This document shows positions 7,042-14,247 of a stretch of DNA of 15,498 bases, in pieces. The notes beneath the pieces were generated by a model. The model ran no database searches and was not told where the DNA came from. It saw only the letters and a program-made list of their open reading frames with translations. The first letter of the stretch is position 1, and each line of letters begins with the position of its first letter. The translations under genes and the position numbers were made by a program. The stretch comes from an uncultured Bacteroidota bacterium. Lineage in GTDB: Bacteria; Bacteroidota; Bacteroidia; Chitinophagales; Chitinophagaceae. The stretch is from the NCBI GenBank assembly GCA_946479615.1, contig CAMLGR010000113.1:1-15498 (forward strand), given 5' to 3'.

Positions 7042-9963
7042 ATGAGGAATGAATTGCTGCAGCAACTGGCAGCTGCACTGGAGGGCGAATTTTACTTTGA
7101 TACTACCATGCGTACCCTGTACGCCACGGATGCTTCGGCTTACCGTGAAATGCCGCTGGCAGTGGCGTTGCCTGCCAATATAAGCGATATCAAAAAGCTG
7201 ATCTCTTTTGCCCGCACCCATGCCACTTCATTGATACCACGTACCGCAGGCACATCCCTGGCAGGGCAGGTCGTAGGAAACGGCATTGTGGTGGATGTCT
7301 CCAAAACATTTACTAAAATACTCGAGTTAAATACCACGGAACACTGGGTGCGTGTAGAGCCGGGCGTGATCCGTGACGAACTGAATCTTTTTCTCAAACC
7401 ACATGGTCTTTTCTTCGGACCGGAAACATCTACCGCTAACCGTGCGATGATCGGCGGTATGGTAGGCAACAATAGTTGCGGCTCCAATTCGATCGTTTAC
7501 CGCAGTACACGCGAACACTTGTTAGAAGTAAAAGCAATATTGAGTGATGGAAGCGAAGCCAGCTTTGGAGTAACAGGGCTGGATGAATTTCACCGGAAAT
7601 GTGAGGGCACTACACTGGAAGCATCGATCTATAAACAGGTGCGCAGCTTGTTGAGCCAGTACGATAACCAGGTGGAGATCCGTAAAGAATTTCCCAAACA
7701 ATCCATTGAAAGAAGAAATACCGGTTACGCAGTCGATGTATTACTGGAAATGGCGCCCTTTACTGCAGGCGGTCCTGATTTTAATTTCTGTTCCCTGATG
7801 GCCGGTTCGGAAGGCACACTGGCTTTCCTGACAGAAATTAAATTGAATGTGGTGCCATTGCCGCCAAAGGAAACAGGATTGCTTTGCGTACATTTTAATT
7901 CCATTGACGAATCATTACGGGCCAACCTGATCGCTGTAAAGCATTCTATCAGTGCCAGTGAACTGATCGATCATTATATACTCGAATGCACCAAGTCAAA
8001 TATCGAACAATTAAAAAACCGTTTTTTTGTACAGGGTGATCCGGGTGCTATCCTTGTAATAGAATTTGCCAGGTCCACCCGTGAAGAAGTGATTGCTGCC
8101 GCACAGCGCTGCGAAACAGAAATGAGAGCGGCAGGATTAGGATATCATTTTCCTTTGCTATTCGGCGCCGATACCAAAAAGATATGGTCATTGCGCAAAG
8201 CAGGACTGGGATTGTTAGGAAATTTACCAGGTGATGAAAAAGCAGTGCCGGTCATTGAAGATACCGCTGTAGATGTAACCGATCTCCCTTCTTATATCCG
8301 TGATTTTAACGAGATACTTAAGAAATATGGATTGTACTCCGTGCATTATGCCCATGCGGGTTCTGGAGAAATACATTTACGCCCCATCATCAATTTAAAA
8401 ACGGAAGATGGTAACCGGTTGTTCCGCACCATTGCGGAAGAGATCGCCACACTGGTAAAAAGATACAATGGTTCATTGAGTGGTGAACATGGAGACGGAC
8501 GTTTGCGCGGAGAATTTATCCGGCAAATGGTGGGAGAGAAAAATTACGCGCTGTTAAAGGAGATCAAGAAAGCCTGGGACCCCAACAACATTTTTAATCC
8601 TAATAAAATTGTTGATACGCCACCGATGAATACGATGCTTCGTTACACACCGGGGCAAACAACACCTGCTTTCAAAACTGTTTTTCGTTATCATAACCAG
8701 GATGTATTGCAACATGCCGAACAATGTAACGGAAGCGGAGATTGCCGGAAAACGCATTTAAGCGGGGGTACCATGTGCCCTTCTTATATGGCAACACGCA
8801 ATGAGAAAGATACGACCAGGGCAAGGGCCAATATCCTGCGTGAATTCTTAACGCATTCGGATAAGATCAACCGGTTTGATCATAAAGAGATCTATGAGGT
8901 CATGGACCTTTGCCTGAGTTGCAAAGGATGTAAATCGGAATGCCCCAGTAATGTGGATGTAGCGAAATTAAAAGCAGAATTCTTACAACATTATTACGAT
9001 GCGAATGGAGTGCCTTTTCGTTCCAGACTGATCGCCTGGTTCAGTAAATCCTCTGCATTGGGATCCATCTGGCCAGGGATGTACAATTTTGTAATGACCA
9101 ATCCTACTGTCAGCAAACTTGTCAAACGGATGTCCGGCTTTGCAGTGGAAAGATCGATGCCTTCTTTATACAAAACGACTTTAAAGAAATGGTATCACAA
9201 AAAGAACCATCCGGCGAAAACGCAAGGCGCAAGAAGGGTATACCTGTTTTGCGATGAATTTACCAACTTCAACGATACGGAGATTGGCATCAAAGCCATT
9301 CAATTGCTGCAAAAACTGGGGTATGAAGTACTCATTCCCGAACATATCGAGAGTGGCAGGGCCTGGTTATCGAAAGGATTATTGCGCAGCGCTAAAAAGA
9401 TCGCCAATAAAAACATAGCCCTCTTGCATCCTGTCATCAGTGCGGATACTCCCTTGATAGGAATTGAACCATCGGCTATTCTTACCTTCCGCGATGAATA
9501 CATCGATCTTGCAGATGATGATAAACTGGAAGCTGCCCGCGAATTGTCGAAACATGTATTTCTTATCGATGAATTTATTGCATCGGAAATTGAAAAGGGA
9601 CATATTTCGGCCGATTCATTTACAAAAGAAAAGCGATCTGTAAAATTACATGGGCATTGCCAGCAAAAAGCATTGTCATCAGTAGCGCCTTCTGTTAAAA
9701 TATTATCATTGCCTGAAAATTATACCGTCGAAACCATTCCCAGTGGTTGTTGTGGTATGGCAGGAAGTTTTGGTTATGAAAAGGAACATTATGAACTCTC
9801 TATGAAAGTAGGAGAGATGGTATTATTTCCTGCTGTTCGTTCTGCAGCAGAGCAAACCATTATTGCAGCACCAGGCACCAGTTGCCGTCACCAGGTAAAA
9901 GATGGAACCGGCCGTAAGGCAAAACACCCGGTGGAGATTCTTTACGAAGCATTGGAGAAGTAG
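7042..9963 (+). CDS. FAD-linked oxidase fused to Fe-S/CCG domains (D-lactate/2-hydroxyacid dehydrogenase type)
   Basis: A 973-residue fusion equivalent to GlcD plus GlcF, of the YdiJ/DLD-like class that oxidises D-2-hydroxyacids and passes electrons to the quinone pool. Domains in order: FAD-binding PCMH domain with LIPRTAGTSLAGQ and GGMVGNNSCGSNS (about 40-270); the C-terminal FAD-oxidase lobe with YAHAGSGEIHLRP and SGEHGDGR (480-487); a first Fe-S ligand set (Cys562, 568 and 579, the last before PS); and a second, CLSCKGCKSEC (Cys624, 627, 630 and 634). Two CCG-type halves close the protein, with Cys873 (HGHCQQK), Cys903-904 (SGCCGMAGS) and Cys948 (GTSCRH). No signal peptide or membrane segment is visible, so it is probably peripheral on the cytoplasmic face. 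It is likely monocistronic. The substrate (D-lactate, glycolate or 2-hydroxyglutarate) cannot be fixed from sequence alone. Confidence 0.92.
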   Translation: MRNELLQQLAAALEGEFYFDTTMRTLYATDASAYREMPLAVALPANISDIKKLISFARTHATSLIPRTAGTSLAGQVVGNGIVVDVSKTFTKILELNTTEHWVRVEPGVIRDELNLFLKPHGLFFGPETSTANRAMIGGMVGNNSCGSNSIVYRSTREHLLEVKAILSDGSEASFGVTGLDEFHRKCEGTTLEASIYKQVRSLLSQYDNQVEIRKEFPKQSIERRNTGYAVDVLLEMAPFTAGGPDFNFCSLMAGSEGTLAFLTEIKLNVVPLPPKETGLLCVHFNSIDESLRANLIAVKHSISASELIDHYILECTKSNIEQLKNRFFVQGDPGAILVIEFARSTREEVIAAAQRCETEMRAAGLGYHFPLLFGADTKKIWSLRKAGLGLLGNLPGDEKAVPVIEDTAVDVTDLPSYIRDFNEILKKYGLYSVHYAHAGSGEIHLRPIINLKTEDGNRLFRTIAEEIATLVKRYNGSLSGEHGDGRLRGEFIRQMVGEKNYALLKEIKKAWDPNNIFNPNKIVDTPPMNTMLRYTPGQTTPAFKTVFRYHNQDVLQHAEQCNGSGDCRKTHLSGGTMCPSYMATRNEKDTTRARANILREFLTHSDKINRFDHKEIYEVMDLCLSCKGCKSECPSNVDVAKLKAEFLQHYYDANGVPFRSRLIAWFSKSSALGSIWPGMYNFVMTNPTVSKLVKRMSGFAVERSMPSLYKTTLKKWYHKKNHPAKTQGARRVYLFCDEFTNFNDTEIGIKAIQLLQKLGYEVLIPEHIESGRAWLSKGLLRSAKKIANKNIALLHPVISADTPLIGIEPSAILTFRDEYIDLADDDKLEAARELSKHVFLIDEFIASEIEKGHISADSFTKEKRSVKLHGHCQQKALSSVAPSVKILSLPENYTVETIPSGCCGMAGSFGYEKEHYELSMKVGEMVLFPAVRSAAEQTIIAAPGTSCRHQVKDGTGRKAKHPVEILYEALEK

Positions 9964-9985
9964 AGAGTAGGGAAGCAGAGGATTA

Positions 9986-10087
9986 AGGATTAGGAATTAT
10001 GAATGTAGAATTATGAATGTAAACACAGCATAGTTTAAATTAGCCATCCAGTACATTCATAATTCTACATTCATAATTCCTAATCCT
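9986..10087. repeat. Inverted repeat B (GAATTATGAATG family), perfect 36-bp arms
   Basis: The arm at 9986-10021 and its exact reverse complement at 10052-10087 enclose a 30-nt loop. Each arm holds two direct copies of GAATTATGAATG separated by TA, plus an outer AGGATTAG word. It begins 22 bp after the stop of the oxidoreductase gene. The doubled core is shared with inverted repeat A. There is no T-run after it, so it is not a classical intrinsic terminator. It resembles a REP/BIME-type dispersed element. Confidence 0.9.
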
Positions 10088-10437
10088 CCCTGCCCTTATC
10101 CAGGCACTATCAACCCATGCGGATACCCGTATCAGGCAGCCGTTATTTTAATAAGTGTTACCCTGTAATGAGAGGGGATCCTTTCACTTAATTCCTTAAA
10201 AAACAAAGGAAAACGGAATCCGGCCAAATCATGATCCCGTTAATTCTTATATAACAAATACGATTATATTATTCGGTTTATATAAATGATTTTGGCTGGT
10301 TTAAGAGGTAGAAAAATTACCCCGGACTTAATTCCGGGGTTTTTTATTACCGGAACTTATGTTCGTCATCAGAACAGAAATTTTCCTGCCTGTACCTTAT
10401 TACGTAGTATCTTCCCTTTGTTACAAAATCAAACATT
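10088..10437. other. Gene-free stretch between inverted repeat B and the hydrolase gene
   Basis: I see no credible coding frame here. The only notable structure is the terminator at 10314-10346. A -7-like TGATTTTG at 10287-10294 (7 of 8) lies just before that terminator and could drive a transcript of only about 45 nt, but the -33 element is not convincing. No tRNA or recognised RNA family was seen. The promoter of the downstream hydrolase must lie in the last 90 bases; TATCTTCC at 10408-10415 is a weak -7 candidate. Confidence 0.5.
10314..10346 (+). terminator. Intrinsic terminator without an adjacent gene
   Basis: A perfect 7-bp stem (CCCCGGA at 10320-10326 with TCCGGGG at 10333-10339) closes a 6-nt loop and is followed by a seven-T run. 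It points to the right, yet it lies 350 bp after the preceding stop and about 90 bp before the next start. It may end read-through from the oxidoreductase gene, end a small RNA, or act in a leader. Confidence 0.8.
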
Positions 10438-11304
10438 ATGCACCTTAGGCATGTCACCTGTCTGCTGACCATTTTTTCCTGTTTATTAGTTTTTACACAA
10501 TCTACGCTTGCGCAGGATAGCGCACTTGTTATTCCTTTATGGCCGAACGGGGCACCTGGTTTTGAAAATCGCCGCAACGAACCCGAGCAGGCGAAAGACT
10601 GGTGGGTAAAGAATATTCATAATCCTTCCATCACCGTATTCTTTCCACCAAAAGAAAAAGCAAATGGTACGGCTGTGGTGATTTGTCCGGGCGGCGGTCA
10701 TCGTGAACTGGTATATACTGCTGAAGGAGTTGATGCAGCTCGTTTTTTTAATAACCTTGGCGTAACAGCGATCGTATTAAAATACCGGTTGTTCCGGGAA
10801 GAGAATTCACCGTATACAATGGAGCATACAAAAGCAGATGCATTTCGTGCAATGCGACTGGTGCATAGTCGTGCGGCTGAATGGAAGATCGATACAAGCC
10901 GTTTAGGTATCATGGGATTTTCTGCCGGTGGTGAAGTGGTAGCCTGGGTAGCTTACGATGAAGGAAAAGGAAATGCGGCTGCCAAAGATCCCGTAGAACG
11001 ATTTTCTTCGAAGCCATCTTTTCAAATATTGATCTATCCCGGTCCATTGGGGGTACCTCCTGCTGTTCCTGCGAATGCACCACCTGCTTTTTTATTAGCA
11101 GCCAATGATGATGCCTGTTGTTCGGTGCCGGTCGTGCAGTTACTTCAAAAATACAGGGATGCTAAAGTGCCGGTGGAAGTGCATTTGTATAACCAGGCAG
11201 GACATGGATTCAATATGGGAAACCGTTCCTCACTCAATTCGATCAGAACATGGCCACAACGGTTAGCCGACTGGTTAAAAGATAATAACTGGTTAGGTAA
11301 ATAA
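10438..11304 (+). CDS. Secreted alpha/beta hydrolase, probable carbohydrate (acetyl/xylan-type) esterase
   Basis: A 288-residue protein with an N-terminal signal peptide (hydrophobic residues about 6-24, ending T-L-A-Q). The mature part is a compact alpha/beta hydrolase. It has an oxyanion segment CPGGGH (83-88), nucleophile Ser162 in GFSAGG, an acid in ANDDACC (Asp224 or 225) and His256 in AGHGF. The motif after the signal, VIPLWPNGAPG, is typical of hydrolases annotated as acetyl-xylan or xylan-related esterases in Bacteroidota. The likely role is removal of acetyl groups from plant polysaccharides in the periplasm, which would fit the mannan-degrading genes further right, although it is on the other strand and separately transcribed. 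A peptidase or lipase activity is less likely. The start has no clear Shine-Dalgarno. Confidence 0.85.
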   Translation: MHLRHVTCLLTIFSCLLVFTQSTLAQDSALVIPLWPNGAPGFENRRNEPEQAKDWWVKNIHNPSITVFFPPKEKANGTAVVICPGGGHRELVYTAEGVDAARFFNNLGVTAIVLKYRLFREENSPYTMEHTKADAFRAMRLVHSRAAEWKIDTSRLGIMGFSAGGEVVAWVAYDEGKGNAAAKDPVERFSSKPSFQILIYPGPLGVPPAVPANAPPAFLLAANDDACCSVPVVQLLQKYRDAKVPVEVHLYNQAGHGFNMGNRSSLNSIRTWPQRLADWLKDNNWLGK

Positions 11305-11703
11305 TAAAATACCGATTGAGCGGAAGAGATACTAATAGTTAGTTACAATAGAACACGGATTCCACGGATAAAAAGAATTGATTGTTCGATCAAAGCTTTC
11401 TCATTCCTTATTTTTTATCCAAAAAAATCATTAAAAATGCCGGTCGCCATGCAGCCGTATGACCTTAATAATTGTCAATAAGTTTTAGCAACCCGTATTC
11501 CTGTTTTACATGATAATCACCGGTATAGGTGAGTTGCCAGAATGCCAATCCCGATATCTTTACAGGGTAACAAGACGTATAAAGGATTTCAGTGATTTTG
11601 CCAAAGACATGTGAAAAAGTCATTGAAACTACCTGAAAGTAGTACCCGAAAGCTGTTAATAAATTATTTTAATTCGAACCAATTTTTCCGATATTTTTAG
11701 ACA
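11305..11703. other. Gene-free stretch with a CACGGAT tandem and imperfect stem
   Basis: There is no credible coding frame. CACGGAT occurs twice at a 9-bp period (11354-11360 and 11363-11369). It runs directly into GGATAAAAA (11366-11374), whose reverse complement is at 11412-11420. A smaller stem, TTGAT/ATCAA (11378-11382 with 11389-11393), nests inside. This may be a half-lost member of a tandem-word inverted-repeat family like those at 9986 and 12023, and it may also serve as terminator of the upstream hydrolase gene. Nothing else was recognised up to the promoter candidate at 11667. Confidence 0.5.
11667..11699 (+). promoter_or_regulatory. Promoter candidate for the small winged-helix-like gene
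   Basis: TTTT at 11667-11670, a 21-bp spacer and TATTTTTA at 11692-11699 (7 of 8 to TAnnTTTG). The -7 element ends only 4 bp before the ATG at 11704, so if it is used the message would be leaderless or nearly so. Confidence 0.4.
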
Positions 11704-11964
11704 ATGCAAGATCATTACCACCTTCTTCAAACTATTTACCAGATCGTTAAGAATGACCCGCAACCCGAACATTATGGTTGCCGTCCGCGTGAACTGATCC
11801 TTCGCCGGCTGCAGGAATGGTCTGTGATACAACAACAATTACATTTACTCGAACAGGAAGAATTAGTCACCACAGAACAGCAGGATACCCTGGTGATCCG
11901 CATTACTGCTGCCGGGTTGGCAACTGCCAAAAAACCCGAGAACATGGTTAAGAACAACCTGTAA
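11704..11964 (+). CDS. Small winged-helix-like protein of unknown function
   Basis: An 86-residue protein that I do not recognise as a named family. The layout resembles a minimal winged helix: helices at about residues 3-16 and 29-38, a recognition-like helix (VIQQQLHLLEQEELV, about 41-55), then a beta-wing (DTLVIRIT) and a C-terminal helix start (AAGLATAKK). The pattern L-L-x-x-x-E-L-V followed by I-x-I-T-x-A-G is common in wHTH proteins. It is followed closely by a strong terminator, so it is a single-gene transcript. There is no partner gene and no Shine-Dalgarno. It could be a transcription factor or a protein-protein adaptor; function is not inferable. Confidence 0.65.
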   Translation: MQDHYHLLQTIYQIVKNDPQPEHYGCRPRELILRRLQEWSVIQQQLHLLEQEELVTTEQQDTLVIRITAAGLATAKKPENMVKNNL

Positions 11965-11981
11965 GAAAATAATCTCTTTAT

Positions 11982-12021
11982 AAAAAAAGATCCTGTAGTA
12001 TTAACTGCAGGATCTTTTTTT
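11982..12021. terminator. Two-way intrinsic terminator between convergent genes
   Basis: A 17-bp near-perfect stem (A-run plus GATCCTGTAG against CTGCAGGATC plus T-run, one wobble) with a 6-nt loop at 11999-12004. Both strands end in a seven-T run, so it can stop transcripts from either side. It lies 17 bp after the stop of the small winged-helix-like gene and is directly followed by inverted repeat C. Confidence 0.9.
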
Positions 12022-12022
12022 A

Positions 12023-12149
12023 TATGTGTGTATTCCTATGTGCCTATGATCCTATGTGGTAAAGAAAAACTTACAGTTTTGAAGCTATCTCATAAAAGTA
12101 AGGCGTAGTTCACCACATAGGATCATAGGCACATAGGAATACACACATA
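12023..12149. repeat. Inverted repeat C (CCTATGTG family), perfect 38-bp arms
   Basis: The arm at 12023-12060 and its exact reverse complement at 12112-12149 enclose a 51-nt loop. Each arm is a tandem of a CCTATG-type word (CCTATGTG, CCTATGAT, CCTATGTG, nine-base period) with an outer TATGTGTGTATT. It begins one base after the terminator's T-run and ends 7 bp before the stop codon of the convergent esterase gene. The sequence differs from repeats A and B, but the plan is the same: short tandem words arranged as a long inverted repeat. Confidence 0.92.
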
Positions 12150-12156
12150 GGGATGT

Positions 12157-13020
12157 TTATGGTAATACATCTTTCAGGAATTTTTCTACAATTCCCAACA
12201 CCTCTTTTTTATAATACACCCCATCGCCATGCCCAGCGCCGGGAATGAATTCCAGCCGGACTTTTAATCCCAGTTTTTTATACGCTGTCATCAACTCTAT
12301 CGACTGGTTGACCGGCACCTGCACATCCTGGTCGCCATGCACGATCAACAGCGGAGGATCGGTAGCATCCACCTGGAACACCGGGCTGGCTTTACGAGCC
12401 ATATCCGGTACCTGCTCCACCGGTTTACCTAATAATGCGGACAGGGCGGGTATCCGTACACTCAATCCATGCGGGGTGGATTGTGGAAGAATGGTCATAA
12501 AATCAGTCGGGCCATAAAAATCGATGGTAGCCTGCACAGAAGAGCTCTCCTTCGTATAATCGCCCAGGCTGCCTTCCAGGTAAGCATCATTATTCGTAGT
12601 GCCCACCAATGCAGCCAGGTGACCTCCTGCCGATGATCCCCAGATAATGATCTTATCAGCACGATAGCCATACTTTTTTGCATTTCCTCTCAGGAAACGG
12701 ATAGCAGCCTTGATATCATGAACAGGTGCCGGAAATACAGCTTCTCCACTCAGTCGGTAATTGACACTAGCCAGTGCATAACCGGCTGCCAGCAATCCCA
12801 ACGGGGGAGATTCTTTGGAGCCGGAACTCCAGGCGCCACCATGCACCCAAACAATCAAATATGGATCTTTAACAGCGGCAGGTGTATACAGGTCAAGCAG
12901 CAACTGCTTGCCATCTGCATCCGCATACACAATATTCTTTGTGATGATCGTATCCTGCTGGGCCTGTAACAAACCCGAAAGCATACAAAAGAATAGCAGG
13001 AGAAAAGATTTGTTTTTCAC
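12157..13020 (-). CDS. Secreted BD-FAE-type alpha/beta hydrolase (carbohydrate esterase)
   Basis: A 287-residue secreted esterase with signal peptide MKNKSFLLLFFCMLSGLLQA (cleavage near residues 20-22). The mature part matches the bacterial BD-FAE/hormone-sensitive-lipase-like fold. It has HGGAW as the oxyanion hole (60-64), nucleophile Ser130 in GSSAGG, Asp232 in HGDQDVQVP and His264 in GAGHGD, so the triad is complete. It is last of the minus-strand run GH97, GH26, esterase, with 55 bp between the GH26 stop and its start. That context suggests it removes acetyl or other ester groups from mannan side positions, letting the mannanase act. A feruloyl esterase role is the main alternative. Transcription probably ends in the repeat and terminator beyond its stop. 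Confidence 0.88.
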   Translation of the reverse strand: MKNKSFLLLFFCMLSGLLQAQQDTIITKNIVYADADGKQLLLDLYTPAAVKDPYLIVWVHGGAWSSGSKESPPLGLLAAGYALASVNYRLSGEAVFPAPVHDIKAAIRFLRGNAKKYGYRADKIIIWGSSAGGHLAALVGTTNNDAYLEGSLGDYTKESSSVQATIDFYGPTDFMTILPQSTPHGLSVRIPALSALLGKPVEQVPDMARKASPVFQVDATDPPLLIVHGDQDVQVPVNQSIELMTAYKKLGLKVRLEFIPGAGHGDGVYYKKEVLGIVEKFLKDVLP

Positions 13021-13075
13021 GTTGGCATTCGTTTATACTAAAGTATCGAATTTTCCAGGGTTCTTACCGACGCGT

Positions 13076-14200
13076 TTATTTATACATATTTTTCAGGTCC
13101 TTTTCAAACAGTGTGAAAGGGTCGTTATAGAATTTTATAAAATCTGCTTCACTGGCCTGGCCCGGGAAAGGTGCATAGAAATGGGTGGGGCTTCGGCTAT
13201 CATTTCTCCATACGAGTACATATGTCAACTCAAGCCCTTTTGTTTTTAATGCTTTCAGTAAAGTTTCTGTCCACCAGGTAGTATTCGGAATCGATTCCAA
13301 ACCGGTTTCTGTAAAGGCGGCCAGTTTGCCTTTCTTCTTTGCATAATCAGAAACGATCTTTAGTTTTTTAACACCGGTTTCGATATCGTACCGGTCACGG
13401 CCCCAGTCGGCATAATTATCAACGCCCACCATATCCACCCATTGATCACCGGGATAACGTTCGAGATATTCTTCTTCAGTAGTAAACCTGCAATCCGGTG
13501 AAAAAGCATAAATGAAATTGTGTACACCCAGGCTATCGCGCAGGTAAGACACGGTAAAGCGCCATAGTGCAGTGAATTCACCGATCGTACAATGACTTCT
13601 TCCCCACCAGAACCAATCGCCATCAAATTCATGATAAGGCCGGAAGATCATAGGAGCCAGTGTGCCATTCTTTCCTTTGGAGGATTTGGCAACATCGGCA
13701 ATCACAGATAATATTTTCTTATACTGCTCGTGATAAGCACCACCGGGAATGATCAGTTTCACAGCAGGAGCCGATACAGAATCCTTCCAGTAAAAACCTC
13801 CGGGAGAAGCAGGGTTTATAAAATGCCAGGCCACCGTAGTAACAGCACCGCGATCATAGGTTTCCGATATGGTTTTTATCAATGCGGCTTTTGTTTTCTC
13901 AATCTCTGCATCCGGTCTGCCAGATAAGCCGCTGAAATCGGCGCCTATCACAGCAGGATGGGAACCGGTGACTGATTTTACATCCGAACGATCGGCATCG
14001 CCATACCAGCCATGACCATATTCCGTTGCATGCTGATGACCAAACAGGATATGATCTTTCGCCAGCTTATGCAAATTCTTGTACAGGGCTTTTGTTTCCT
14101 TCGTGGCTTTTGGATCGATTGGTTGAAAAGGATGCTGGGAAAAAGCAGGCTGAATGCCCGCTGCCAGTAACAGGATCGGCCAGTATTTTTTTGAATGCAT
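13076..14200 (-). CDS. GH26 beta-mannanase, secreted
   Basis: A 374-residue glycoside hydrolase of family 26 that cleaves beta-1,4-mannan backbones with retention of configuration. A signal peptide ends at F-S-Q (about residue 22). The (beta/alpha)8 domain shows LFGHQHATEYGHGW (52-65), AWHFINPASPGG (124-135), acid/base Glu191 in RPYHEFDGDWFWWG, VDMVGVDNYADWG, and nucleophile Glu298 in AAFTETGLE. The 107-residue spacing between the two Glu is as expected for the family. There is no carbohydrate-binding module. It lies 47 bp after the GH97 gene and 55 bp before the esterase, so co-transcription is likely. Backbone endo-action on galactomannan or glucomannan is the best guess; exo-mannobiohydrolase activity is also known in GH26. 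No Shine-Dalgarno is clear. Confidence 0.93.
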   Translation of the reverse strand: MHSKKYWPILLLAAGIQPAFSQHPFQPIDPKATKETKALYKNLHKLAKDHILFGHQHATEYGHGWYGDADRSDVKSVTGSHPAVIGADFSGLSGRPDAEIEKTKAALIKTISETYDRGAVTTVAWHFINPASPGGFYWKDSVSAPAVKLIIPGGAYHEQYKKILSVIADVAKSSKGKNGTLAPMIFRPYHEFDGDWFWWGRSHCTIGEFTALWRFTVSYLRDSLGVHNFIYAFSPDCRFTTEEEYLERYPGDQWVDMVGVDNYADWGRDRYDIETGVKKLKIVSDYAKKKGKLAAFTETGLESIPNTTWWTETLLKALKTKGLELTYVLVWRNDSRSPTHFYAPFPGQASEADFIKFYNDPFTLFEKDLKNMYK

Positions 14201-14247
14201 GAATATTTATTTATACAAAGACGATAATAAGCTATTGTAACAGCCAT

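Noticed and set aside
10286..10468. 60-codon open frame upstream of the hydrolase
   Set aside because: It runs through a strong terminator hairpin and overlaps the start of the hydrolase gene; its peptide shows no family features.
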